DNA of 64,000 nucleotides from JAEUMY01 sp031394355 (GCA_031394355.1 JANNSU010000077.1:12202-76201); one strand, 5' to 3'. Counted from the stretch's first letter, positions 42,622-50,571 are shown. Notes: generated by a model from the sequence alone, not told the origin. A program made the numbers and translations.

Positions 42622-45254
42622 AGCTTTGCCTCCACCCAGGCCCGCACGCTGGCGAGCGCCGCAGGAAGTTTGTCGGGTTCGGTGCCGCCACCCTGCGCCA
42701 TGTCGGGGCGTCCGCCGCCCTTGCCGCCGACCTGAGTGGCGACATGATTCAGCAGTTCACCGGCCTTCACTTTGGTGGTGAGATCCTGCGAAACGCCAGC
42801 GGCAAGACTGACCTTGTCGCCTTCCACTACACCAAGGATGATCACACACGATTTCAGCTTGTTCTTCAACTGGTCCAATGTGTCACGAAGCGATTTTGCG
42901 TCCACACCCTCAAGCTTTGCCGCAAGCAGTTTGGCACCCTTGATGTCCACGGCACTGCCAGCCAGATCATTCCCCTGCGATGCGGCTGCCTTGGCCTTCA
43001 GCGTGGCGAGCTGTCTTTCGAGCGATTTGACGTTCTCCAGCATCTGACCAATGCGCGCCTCCAGCTCCTGTGGCTGTGCCTTCAGCAACGCAGCAGATGC
43101 GGTCACCTTGTTGTCCATTTCCCGCACGAAATCGAAAGCGACGCTGCCCGCGATGGCCTCGACCCGACGAACCCCGGCAGCGACGCCGCCCTCGCTCACG
43201 ATCTTGAAGAAACCGATGTCACCCGTGCGGGTGACATGGGTGCCGCCACAGAGCTCGCGCGAGGTGCCGATATCGAGCACGCGCACTTCATCCCCATACT
43301 TCTCGCCGAACAGCATCATGGCACCCACCTTCTGCGCATCTTCAATGGCCATCACACGCGCCTGCGTCGCGGCATTGGAAAGGATCTCCGCGTTCACGAT
43401 GTCTTCCACTCGCCGGATCTCTTCCGAGGTCATTGACGCATTCTGGCTGAAGTCGAAGCGCGTCTTGTCCTCGTCCACAAGCGAACCCTTTTGCTGCACA
43501 TGGCCGCCTAGCACCTCGCGCAGCGCCTTGTGCATGAGGTGGGTCACTGAGTGATGGCGGACCGTACGCAAGCGGAGCGTCTGATCTACATTGGCCGCGA
43601 CAGTGTCTCCGACGTTCAATTCGCCGGTCTTCAGCTCGCCATGGTGGCCGAACACATCTGCCTGAATCTTCTGCGTGTCCTGCACCTGAAATAGCGAGAG
43701 GCACACACCGGACTTGGAGAGCTCGCCGCGATCGCCAACCTGGCCACCGGACTCGGCATAAAAGGGCGTCTTGTCCAGCACGACAACGCCCTGCTCACCG
43801 GCAGAAAGCGTGTTCACCTTGCTGCCGTCCTTGTAAAGCGCCACGACGCGACCTTCTTCGGTGAGCGACTCATAGCCCTTGAACTGCGTTTTGGCACCCG
43901 AATACTCCAACGCGGCACCGGCCTTGAACTTGCTGGCGGAGCGGGAACGCTCCTGCTGGGCGCCCATGGCCTCGTCAAATCCCGCCATATCCACGTCGAA
44001 GCCGCGCTCGCGGCCGATGTCTGCCGTCAGGTCAACCGGAAATCCGTAGGTATCGTAAAGCTTGAATGCCGTCTCGCCGTCCAGCCGTTTCGCATTGGCC
44101 TTCAAGGCCGCATCGAGAATCTGCAGGCCATGCTCCAGCGTTTCACCGAAGCGCTCTTCTTCCGTCTTGAGCGTCTCGGTCACCCTTGCCTCGGCGTCAC
44201 GCAGCTCGGGATAGGCATCACCCATGACGCGAGCGAGATCCGCCACCAGCTTGTAGAAAAACGGCTGCTTCTGTCCGAGTTTGTGACCATGACGCATGGC
44301 ACGTCGCGCGATTCGGCGCAGCACATAGCCCCGGCCTTCCGGCCCCGGGATCACGCCATCGCAGATCAGGAATGCACAAGCCCGGATGTGATCGGCAATG
44401 ACTCGCAGGCTGGGTGATGCCAGATCCTTGGCACCCTGCTTCTCGCCGTACACCTCGCGCGCGGCGGCCTTGACAAGCGCCTCGAAGAGATCGATTTCGT
44501 AGTTGGAATGGACGTGCTGCAACACAGCGGCCAGACGCTCCAGCCCCATGCCGGTATCCACCGACGGCTTGGGCAACGGAATCATCGGTCCATCCGCGAC
44601 CTGGCGATTGAACTGCATGAACACGAGATTCCATATTTCGATGTAGCGATCACCCTCTGACTCTGGCGAACCGGGTGGGCCACCTGCGACGTCCGGGCCA
44701 TGGTCATAGAAAATCTCGGAAGAGGGGCCGCAGGGACCCGTGTCCCCCATCATCCAGAAATTGTCTGATGCGTAGCGAGAACCCTTGTTGTCGCCGATGC
44801 GGACGATCCGCTCTTTGGGAACGCCGATGTCATTGGCCCAGATGTTGTAAGCCTCGTCATCCTCTTCGTACACCGTCACCCAAAGCTTTTCGGCAGGCAA
44901 TTTGTAAACCTCGGTCAGCAGCTCCCAAGCGTGGCGAATGGCATCCGGCTTGAAGTAGTCGCCAAAGCTGAAGTTGCCCAGCATCTCGAAGAACGTGTGA
45001 TGGCGCGACGTGTAGCCGACGTTGTCGAGGTCATTGTGCTTGCCGCCTGCGCGAACGCAGCGTTGTGCCGTGGTGGCGCGGACATAACTGCGCTTGTCCT
45101 GGCCGGTGAACACATCCTTGAACTGGACCATGCCGGAATTGACGAAGAGCAGAGTCGGATCATTGCCCGGAACGAGCGAGCTGGACGCCACAACAGCGTG
45201 GCCCTTGGACCCGAAAAAATCGAGGAACTGCTGGCGAATCTGGGAAACATTCAT
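42618..45254 (-). CDS. alaS: Alanyl-tRNA synthetase
   Basis: An 878-residue class II synthetase. The ATG at 45254 gives the canonical start MNVSQIRQQFLDFFGSKGH; the frame stays open upstream to 45380 but that stretch is not family-like. The catalytic core includes VPGNDPTLLFVNSGMVQFKDVF and RRHTFFEMLGNFSFGDYFK-type motif 2 (sequence SRHHTFFEMLGNF). The editing site has HSVTHLMH and CGGTH as zinc ligands. A C-Ala domain follows a coiled coil and ends with GGGRPDMAQGGG. It heads a six-gene operon with ATGA overlaps throughout. Confidence 0.97.
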   Translation of the reverse strand: MNVSQIRQQFLDFFGSKGHAVVASSSLVPGNDPTLLFVNSGMVQFKDVFTGQDKRSYVRATTAQRCVRAGGKHNDLDNVGYTSRHHTFFEMLGNFSFGDYFKPDAIRHAWELLTEVYKLPAEKLWVTVYEEDDEAYNIWANDIGVPKERIVRIGDNKGSRYASDNFWMMGDTGPCGPSSEIFYDHGPDVAGGPPGSPESEGDRYIEIWNLVFMQFNRQVADGPMIPLPKPSVDTGMGLERLAAVLQHVHSNYEIDLFEALVKAAAREVYGEKQGAKDLASPSLRVIADHIRACAFLICDGVIPGPEGRGYVLRRIARRAMRHGHKLGQKQPFFYKLVADLARVMGDAYPELRDAEARVTETLKTEEERFGETLEHGLQILDAALKANAKRLDGETAFKLYDTYGFPVDLTADIGRERGFDVDMAGFDEAMGAQQERSRSASKFKAGAALEYSGAKTQFKGYESLTEEGRVVALYKDGSKVNTLSAGEQGVVVLDKTPFYAESGGQVGDRGELSKSGVCLSLFQVQDTQKIQADVFGHHGELKTGELNVGDTVAANVDQTLRLRTVRHHSVTHLMHKALREVLGGHVQQKGSLVDEDKTRFDFSQNASMTSEEIRRVEDIVNAEILSNAATQARVMAIEDAQKVGAMMLFGEKYGDEVRVLDIGTSRELCGGTHVTRTGDIGFFKIVSEGGVAAGVRRVEAIAGSVAFDFVREMDNKVTASAALLKAQPQELEARIGQMLENVKSLERQLATLKAKAAASQGNDLAGSAVDIKGAKLLAAKLEGVDAKSLRDTLDQLKNKLKSCVIILGVVEGDKVSLAAGVSQDLTTKVKAGELLNHVATQVGGKGGGRPDMAQGGGTEPDKLPAALASVRAWVEAKL

Positions 45255-45279
45255 GGGGTAGGGGCAGGCATTCGGCAAT

Positions 45280-45293
45280 TGCGAATATTCGCA
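45280..45293. repeat. Iterated palindrome copy 11 (14-bp form), alaS leader
   Basis: TGCGAATATTCGCA, 26-39 nt upstream of the alaS ATG, in the 178-bp gap between the ATP-grasp gene and alaS. Confidence 0.95.
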
Positions 45294-45431
45294 CTGTGCG
45301 GACACGGTCCGCGCAATGGCTGCGGCACATGCTGCAGCGCGCAAAGATGGGATTTTCGCTTGAAATTCAAGCCGGTGCAAACGACCAGCCGAATGCGGGA
45401 TGATTTGTTGCCCACAATCAGGCTTGCCGAG

Positions 45432-46808
45432 TCAGGAGAGCGTCCGCGGTGCCTTCAAGTGCATGTCTGCACTGATGTCGAAGCCCATGTGGAGACGAAT
45501 GGCTTCATACTTTTCCATGAGGGCAGCCTCAGACTCTGCAGTCAAATTCAGTACGGCATAGCGATAGCTTCCCAGCCACTTCATTTCACGGGTGAGCTGA
45601 CTACCGGTTTTGAAGAAGCCAGCCAGGATGGCATGGGGCGCAAACGAAGCCAGCCAGTCACGCTGTGCGCGAGTCGGCGGCAAGGGCAACTCATCAAGAT
45701 GGAACCGCCGGAACACAAAGCTTGCACCCACGCGGTCCGTCACGGGCCGACGAGTAACATCCGGGCGCCGGTTGAGCGCCATACCCAAGCCGAGATCGTG
45801 CAAATTGAGCCCATCAATTCGCGCGTACAAGCGCGAGAATTGGTCGGCCATGCGCGGGTTGATCTCGATGATCTTGATATCGCCACTGGTACGATCCACA
45901 GTCATTTCGATATTGAAGAAACCGTGATCATGTCCCATGGCGTGCATCGCCTTGCAGGCGACATGCCTGACTTTCTCCTGGAGCACGTCGGACAGATGGC
46001 TGGGATAGTCAAACCGCATGAATGCCTGAGTTCCGGGATACATCACCGCATCAACAATACCCAGTACATGACACTCGCCACCGAAGACCAGCCCGTCCAC
46101 ATTGATCTGCTCGCCCTGCAACAATGACTCGCCGATCATCCAGTGCGCATCGACCTCGCTTGTCTGCATGCCGCCATGCACGGCAAAAGCATCATTGAAC
46201 GGGCGGACCAGGCGCTTGATGATGTGCTCTTCGAATGGCCTGAATGTCATGTGCTCGCGCAGTTCATCAAAGTTGTCCACCCGCCGTGCCAACACGGAGT
46301 AAGCGGCTTTGACGGGCTTGACGAAAAACGGAAAGCCAATTCCAAGATCACTCTCACGTTCAAACGTGTAAGGAAAGACTGCGTAATCAGGATTTGTCTC
46401 GGGAAGCACTGCTCTGAGGCGCTCTCGCATGTGGAATTTGTGCTGTGCAAGGAGAATCGCCTGGGGCCGGGTACCGGGCAGACCCAGCCGTTCCGCAATT
46501 AGCGCGGCCGCAAGAGCGCCGAACTGTTCATTGTTGGACACCACGGCATGCACGCGCCCCCCATACTTCGCGACCATGCGGTCGACGAAACGCAGCATGT
46601 CAAACCACATCAAGCGCGCATTGCTCGGGAAGGTGAAGAGGTCAAAACCCTCGTGATGGAAGCGGAATTTGCCATCATGACGGGCGTGCGAATATTCGCG
46701 CTCATCCCAGTCGCGGCCCTTGCCAAATAGCACCAGGACGTCGGAGACATCCGATGCACCGGGATCAAGGCCGACGAAGCCGGCGGATTGTTGGGGTATG
46801 ACGATCAA
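45432..46808 (-). CDS. ATP-grasp domain protein
   Basis: A 458-residue protein. ATP-grasp features: GFPFFVKPVKAAYSVLARRV (nucleotide-binding lysine, about residue 180), a hydrophobic-acidic segment QINVDGLVFGG (about residue 245) and the metal-binding NIEMTVDRTSGDIKIIEINPRMADQFSRLY (about residues 310-340, Glu and Asn ligands). The N-terminal 120 residues are the family's Rossmann-like pre-domain. Relatives ligate amino acids or peptides to carboxylates; the substrate is unknown. A palindrome copy encodes REYSHA near residue 38, a poorly conserved loop. It lies upstream of alaS but with a 177-nt gap. Confidence 0.88.
   Translation of the reverse strand: MIVIPQQSAGFVGLDPGASDVSDVLVLFGKGRDWDEREYSHARHDGKFRFHHEGFDLFTFPSNARLMWFDMLRFVDRMVAKYGGRVHAVVSNNEQFGALAAALIAERLGLPGTRPQAILLAQHKFHMRERLRAVLPETNPDYAVFPYTFERESDLGIGFPFFVKPVKAAYSVLARRVDNFDELREHMTFRPFEEHIIKRLVRPFNDAFAVHGGMQTSEVDAHWMIGESLLQGEQINVDGLVFGGECHVLGIVDAVMYPGTQAFMRFDYPSHLSDVLQEKVRHVACKAMHAMGHDHGFFNIEMTVDRTSGDIKIIEINPRMADQFSRLYARIDGLNLHDLGLGMALNRRPDVTRRPVTDRVGASFVFRRFHLDELPLPPTRAQRDWLASFAPHAILAGFFKTGSQLTREMKWLGSYRYAVLNLTAESEAALMEKYEAIRLHMGFDISADMHLKAPRTLS
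46688..46699. repeat. Iterated palindrome copy 12 (12-bp form), inside the ATP-grasp gene
   Basis: GCGAATATTCGC with flanks T and G. On the coding (minus) strand it reads EYS within R-EYSHA. Confidence 0.95.
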
Positions 46809-46867
46809 GCGATGAGGTTCTCTGTGGGCTGTGGGCCGTTGTCCGTGGCACTGAAGACGACGGGGGA

Positions 46868-47371
46868 TCAGACTTCGTCTTCGCTCCCTGAGTCTCTCAG
46901 CGCCTTCCGGATGACATCATAATCGAAGCCGCGACCCTGCAAGAAACGCACTCTTTTGGACCGGTCTTCCTTTGACACAGCAGCAGCACGGTATTTCCGA
47001 TCAAGAAGCGCCTTTGCAGTAGCCAAAGCCACTGACTCCAGATACGGCTTCGATGCTTGAACGGATTCGGTCTTGATTCCCTTGGACTGAAGATTCTGCA
47101 TGACCCGGCGGGTGCCATAACGCCGGGACAGTCGGTTCACTGACTGCTCGACATAGCGCTCTTCCGAGAGCCAGCCCTTCAAGGTGAATTCGTCCAGCAA
47201 AGCCTCAATCTCTGCCGGAATTGTCGATCCAGGGCTTTCGTCACCCAAGGCAACCGCTTCACGCTTCCTCGCATGTGTGCCCAGCTTGCGCGCAAGTTCT
47301 GCACGCGAGTATTCCCTGCCCGAAAGCAGCGCAAGCGCCTTCGCACGCATGCTGACTGGCGGTCTCTTCAT
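46868..47371 (-). CDS. recX: RecA regulator RecX
   Basis: A 167-residue RecX. Typical segments are MRAKALALLSGREYSRAELARKLG at the start, then LDEFTLKGWLSEERYVEQSVNRLSRRYG (three-helix repeat one) and the C-terminal KRVRFLQGRGFDYDVIRKAL. RecX blocks RecA filament extension. It lies downstream of recA on the same strand, separated by the SANT-like gene, an order seen in betaproteobacteria. Only 18 nt separate it from that gene. Confidence 0.94.
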   Translation of the reverse strand: MKRPPVSMRAKALALLSGREYSRAELARKLGTHARKREAVALGDESPGSTIPAEIEALLDEFTLKGWLSEERYVEQSVNRLSRRYGTRRVMQNLQSKGIKTESVQASKPYLESVALATAKALLDRKYRAAAVSKEDRSKRVRFLQGRGFDYDVIRKALRDSGSEDEV

Positions 47372-47389
47372 GGGAACAGCCTGCTCTGC

Positions 47390-47884
47390 TCAAGCAACTG
47401 CCGGAGCCGCTCCACGATTCGGTTTGGCACCCTGAACAGGGTGCCTCAATTGCGTGCCTGGATCCGCAATCTTGCCAAGTTTGAAGAGTCGCGCATTGAC
47501 GGCCGTCCGTGAACGACCATGCCTCGCAGCGAGCTCCTTGGCATCCAGCCCCTGCTCAAATTCCGAACAGAGCGCTTCATCTTCGACTGAATTCCATGGC
47601 TTTCCTGCATTGGATGGCGCTGCACGCGTTGCAGAAGCAGACCGGCGCGCACCATCAGTGATACCGACTACGGCTTCAGTTGCTGCCGAGGAGGGTGTGT
47701 TATCCAAGCAGCCCGAGTGCCGATCAGTGACCTCTATCCGTTCCAGCGCCCGCATTGCGGCAAACAAGGATCTCAACACTGCAGGCTGATTGTAGGGACT
47801 GCCATCAGGCAGGGGCAGACCATTCTTCGGATCTCTGCCATCGGAAAGCAACTGCAAAGTACGCATCACGTCAGCATGGTCCAT
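47390..47884 (-). CDS. Small protein with SANT/Myb-like helical domain, between recA and recX
   Basis: A 164-residue protein. Residues about 105-148 (GKPWNSVEDEALCSEFEQG, then LAARHGRSRTAVNARLFKLG) have the tryptophan-acidic-helix layout of SANT/Myb-like or GcrA-like DNA-binding modules, with a likely recognition helix RSRTAVNARL. The N-terminal part contains DGRDPKNGLPLPDGSPYNQPAVLRSLF, and the middle is low-complexity. Proteins of this kind are often found beside recA in betaproteobacteria. A DNA-binding or repair-related role is inferred, not shown. Confidence 0.78.
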   Translation of the reverse strand: MDHADVMRTLQLLSDGRDPKNGLPLPDGSPYNQPAVLRSLFAAMRALERIEVTDRHSGCLDNTPSSAATEAVVGITDGARRSASATRAAPSNAGKPWNSVEDEALCSEFEQGLDAKELAARHGRSRTAVNARLFKLGKIADPGTQLRHPVQGAKPNRGAAPAVA

Positions 47885-47913
47885 AGGCTTGCCCCAATCC
47901 CCAGATCAGTCAA

Positions 47914-48945
47914 TCATTCTGCTGCGGCGGCGGCGTCTTTCGAGACACCAGCCCCAGCCACACCCACGACCGCGCGAATCTTGGCCTCGATCTCCGCCGC
48001 CACGGCTGGATTGGCGCGCAAATGAATGCGGGCATTGTCCTTTCCCTGACCGATGCGGTCACCCGCATAGGAATACCACGCGCCGGACTTGTCGACGATC
48101 TTGTGCAATACACCCAATTCAATGATTTCACCTTCACGGGAAATCCCCTCGCCATACAGAATGTCGAAGTCCGCGACTTTGAAGGGTGGGGCCACCTTGT
48201 TCTTGACGACTTTGACCTTTGTTTCGTTGCCGATGACTTCTTCACCGGACTTGATGGAACCGGTACGGCGAATATCGAGACGTACTGACGCGTAGAACTT
48301 GAGTGCATTGCCACCAGTCGTGGTTTCCGGATTACCAAACATCACGCCGATCTTCATGCGAATCTGGTTGATGAAAATGACCAGTGTGTTGGAACGCTTG
48401 ATGTTCGCTGTCAGTTTGCGAAGTGCCTGCGACATCAGACGAGCCTGCAAGCCTGGCAGCTGATCACCCATTTCGCCCTCAATTTCAGCTCTCGGCGTTA
48501 GCGCTGCAACCGAATCGATCACCACAACGTCGACGGAACCGGATCGAACGAGCATGTCTGCAATTTCCAGAGCCTGCTCGCCATTGTCTGGCTGCGAGAT
48601 CAGCAGTTCGTTGACGTTGACGCCCAGCTTCTGCGCATATTGCGGGTCCAGTGCATGTTCAGCGTCGATGAATGCAGCAGTGCCACTCAATTTCTGCATT
48701 TCTGCGATCACCTGGAGCGTGAGCGTAGTCTTGCCGGAAGATTCCGGACCATAAATCTCGACAACTCGTCCACGCGGAAGCCCGCCAATACCCAATGCGA
48801 TATCAAGGCCCAGGGACCCTGTTGACACCACCTGAATATCACGAGCGATCTCGTTGTCGCCCAGCTTCATGATGGAGCCTTTACCGAACTGCTTTTCGAT
48901 CTGTGACAGCGCGGCGGCAAGCGCTTTCGACTTGTTTTCGTCCAT
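47914..48945 (-). CDS. recA: Recombinase RecA
   Basis: A 343-residue RecA. The ATG at 48945 has CAGGA upstream and starts MDENKSKALAAALSQIEKQFGKGSIM; the open frame to 48990 would add a non-family leader. Walker A is GPESSGKTT, Walker B VVVIDSVAAL, loop L1 around MGDQLPGLQARLMSQALRKL, loop L2 around MFGNPETTTGGNALKFYAS. The C-terminus is acidic-poor and alanine-rich (GVSKDAAAAAE). It performs strand exchange and activates LexA/UmuD self-cleavage. In the about 95 nt before it I see neither a CTGT-N8-ACAG nor a GAAC-N4-GTTC box. Confidence 0.98.
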   Translation of the reverse strand: MDENKSKALAAALSQIEKQFGKGSIMKLGDNEIARDIQVVSTGSLGLDIALGIGGLPRGRVVEIYGPESSGKTTLTLQVIAEMQKLSGTAAFIDAEHALDPQYAQKLGVNVNELLISQPDNGEQALEIADMLVRSGSVDVVVIDSVAALTPRAEIEGEMGDQLPGLQARLMSQALRKLTANIKRSNTLVIFINQIRMKIGVMFGNPETTTGGNALKFYASVRLDIRRTGSIKSGEEVIGNETKVKVVKNKVAPPFKVADFDILYGEGISREGEIIELGVLHKIVDKSGAWYSYAGDRIGQGKDNARIHLRANPAVAAEIEAKIRAVVGVAGAGVSKDAAAAAE

Positions 48946-49039
48946 GGGTTGTCCTGAAGAGGTCATGCGAAGAGGAACGACGGTATTCATTGAAATTATC
49001 CCATACGTGCGTTGATCGGAAGGGTGTCAGATTTTCTGT

Positions 49040-49312
49040 TCAGTGCTGATGCAGCGAAGGCTGAGGCAGTGCAAGGCCGTGGTCGGCGATATATTTATGA
49101 CAGAAGGCAATGAGACGCTCGAGGCGTTGTACGTCTCGCAATTGGTACGGCGACACATCCAGAGGTATGTCCACCTCCTGACCTGCATCACCTACGATAC
49201 GGAGGTCGAAGTTGTGCATATCGCGGTCAAGTGGGAGGAGCTTGCAGCGAAACGGAATGAAGGCGCTCACGAGTCGTTGCACCGCCATATCCTTGTCAAT
49301 TCGATTCTTCAT
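49040..49312 (-). CDS. Small protein of unknown function downstream of the LexA-like gene
   Basis: A 90-residue protein. The ATG at 49312 follows GGAGGAG, a very strong ribosome binding site, so it is chosen over an ATG at 49354. Its sequence (MKNRIDKDMAVQRLVSAFIP, then LRIVGDAGQEVDIPLDVSPYQLRDVQRLERLIAFCHKY) has no family I recognise; the second half looks like a beta strand followed by helices. It starts 42 nt after the LexA-like gene on the same strand, so it is probably part of the same transcript and repression circuit. Confidence 0.7.
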   Translation of the reverse strand: MKNRIDKDMAVQRLVSAFIPFRCKLLPLDRDMHNFDLRIVGDAGQEVDIPLDVSPYQLRDVQRLERLIAFCHKYIADHGLALPQPSLHQH

Positions 49313-49354
49313 TTGCTCCTCCTCCGCGTTGATGAATTGATGCCACCCGTACAA

Positions 49355-49939
49355 TCAGCGTGTCTTCCGGATCAATCCGGCCATGACGCCAAAAATCTCC
49401 AGCTTCCCTTGCGGCCTGATCACCGGATAGGCCATGTTGCCGGGCTTGAGAATCCATTGCCCCTTCTCACGATCGAGATACTTCACCGTGAACTCATCGT
49501 CGACAATGGCGACCACGATGTCGCCAATGTTGGCGTTGGGCTGCTGCTCAATGACCAGCAGGTCGCCCTCATGAATGCCTGCGTCAATCATCGAGTCACC
49601 GCGTACGCGCACCAGAGTGGTCTTTGACGGCATGCGGACCAGATAGTCATCGATAGTGACCATGTCGTAGCCATCATCCAGCGCCGGATTGGGAAGCCCG
49701 GCACGCACCGTGGCTGTCGCCAGCTTGCGTTCAAAGAAGCGCGGGCCGGGCTTCAACTGCCTGTCAGGCGTGTGATCCAGAAAACCCCCTTCCCTGAAGC
49801 GGTTGACGCATTCCGCCACCCACGACTTTGCGGAGATGCCCCAAAGTGTTGCCAGGACTGAATACGACGGGATGACTTTGTGCTCCGCGTAGTAATCCTG
49901 CAGCTTGTCGAGATAGGACGGATCGAGAATGGGTTTCAT
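49355..49939 (-). CDS. LexA-like self-cleaving transcriptional regulator (S24 family)
   Basis: A 194-residue regulator. Residues 1-65 form a winged-helix-like DNA-binding region (PSYSVLATLWGISAKSWVAECVNRFREGGFL), shifted in detail from E. coli LexA. The C-terminal S24 domain has the cleavage dipeptide in VRAGLP (about residue 84), the nucleophile Ser in RGDSMIDAGIHEGDLL and the Lys in EFTVKYLD, so RecA-stimulated self-cleavage is expected. The ATG at 49939 gives MKPILDPSYLDKLQDYYAEH; an upstream extension is not family-like. Three GAAC-N4-GTTC palindromes overlap its promoter, indicating autorepression. It may be the main LexA or an extra SOS-type regulator. Confidence 0.9.
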   Translation of the reverse strand: MKPILDPSYLDKLQDYYAEHKVIPSYSVLATLWGISAKSWVAECVNRFREGGFLDHTPDRQLKPGPRFFERKLATATVRAGLPNPALDDGYDMVTIDDYLVRMPSKTTLVRVRGDSMIDAGIHEGDLLVIEQQPNANIGDIVVAIVDDEFTVKYLDREKGQWILKPGNMAYPVIRPQGKLEIFGVMAGLIRKTR

Positions 49940-49975
49940 GGATAAGTTTGCGTAGCGTTGCCTAGAAGAAGCATC

Positions 49976-49989
49976 AGAACAATCGTTCT
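49976..49989. promoter_or_regulatory. Operator 1 of LexA-like gene, AGAACAATCGTTCT
   Basis: Palindrome with arms GAAC / GTTC (49977-49980 and 49985-49988) and inner AATC. It is closest to the regulator's start codon and downstream of the predicted promoter. Confidence 0.75.
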
Positions 49990-49990
49990 C

Positions 49991-50004
49991 AGAACGAATG
50001 TTCT
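49991..50004. promoter_or_regulatory. Operator 2 of LexA-like gene, AGAACGAATGTTCT
   Basis: Same sequence as operator 3, with flanking C and G. It lies just after the predicted -10 element, over the likely transcription start. Confidence 0.8.
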
Positions 50005-50006
50005 GC

Positions 50007-50035
50007 ACAGTACAGAACGAATGTTCTGCCGTCAA
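50007..50035 (-). promoter_or_regulatory. Predicted sigma-70 promoter of the LexA-like gene
   Basis: On the minus strand TTGACG (50035-50030) is a near-consensus -35, with a 17-bp spacer to TACTGT (50012-50007), a weak -10. The spacer is almost exactly operator 3, so binding there should block RNA polymerase. Confidence 0.65.
50014..50027. promoter_or_regulatory. Operator 3 of LexA-like gene, AGAACGAATGTTCT
   Basis: GAAC / GTTC arms, extended to CAGAACGAATGTTCTG at 50013-50028. It fills the -35 to -10 spacer of the predicted promoter. Confidence 0.8.
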
Positions 50036-50060
50036 GTGCTTTTTTCAGCTTGTGGACCAC

Positions 50061-50103
50061 TTCGCTAAATGAGATAAAATTCGCTAAATTTCAAATATTT
50101 AGC
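50061..50103. repeat. AT-rich repeat block upstream of smpB
   Basis: A direct repeat TTCGCTAAAT at 50061-50070 and 50080-50089, and an inverted repeat GCTAAAT (50083-50089) / ATTTAGC (50097-50103) with a 7-nt spacer. It ends 18 nt before the smpB ATG and lies within the region that should contain the smpB promoter; an operator is possible. Confidence 0.6.
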
Positions 50104-50121
50104 ATAAGAGTGCACCGCCAG

Positions 50122-50571
50122 ATGAGCATCATCGACAACAAGAATGCCTTCCATGACTACTTCATTGAGGAACGATATGAAGCCGGATTGATTTTGGAAG
50201 GATGGGAAGTCAAGGCGATCCGCTCAGGCCGAGCCAACATCAAGGAGGCTTACGTCATCGTCAAGAGCGGCGCATTCTGGATGATTGGATCGCACATCAG
50301 CCCCCTTCCGGAAGCCTCCACACACATCAATCCCGATCCTGTTCGGCTGAGAAAGCTGTTGCTGAACGCCCTCGAGATCAGCAAGTTGATTGGCAAAGTC
50401 GAACGCGCGGGATTCACGCTCGTACCGCTCAACCTGCATTTCAGCAAGGGCCGAATCAAGCTTGAGATCGGTCTTGCGAAAGGCAAGAAGCAGCACGACA
50501 AGCGCGCGACCGAAGCGGAAAGGGACTGGAAACGAGAACAACAGCAAATACTGAAACGCACAAACCGATGA
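50122..50571 (+). CDS. smpB: SsrA-binding protein SmpB
   Basis: A 149-residue SmpB. The ATG at 50122 starts MSIIDNKNAFHDYFIEERYEAGLILEG; the frame is open from 50050 but that extension is not family-like. Core elements are GWEVKAIRSGRANIKEAYV, LLLNALEI near the middle and the basic tail KGKKQHDKRATEAERDWKRE, which enters the mRNA channel during trans-translation. It works with tmRNA to rescue stalled ribosomes. The ssrA gene itself was not found in the window. It is divergent from the LexA-like gene, 182 bp apart. Confidence 0.96.
   Translation: MSIIDNKNAFHDYFIEERYEAGLILEGWEVKAIRSGRANIKEAYVIVKSGAFWMIGSHISPLPEASTHINPDPVRLRKLLLNALEISKLIGKVERAGFTLVPLNLHFSKGRIKLEIGLAKGKKQHDKRATEAERDWKREQQQILKRTNR

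Noticed and set aside
45255..45380. N-terminal extension of alaS
   Set aside because: The open frame contains the palindrome (as CEYSQ) and low-complexity sequence; AlaS proteins begin at the MNVSQIR position.
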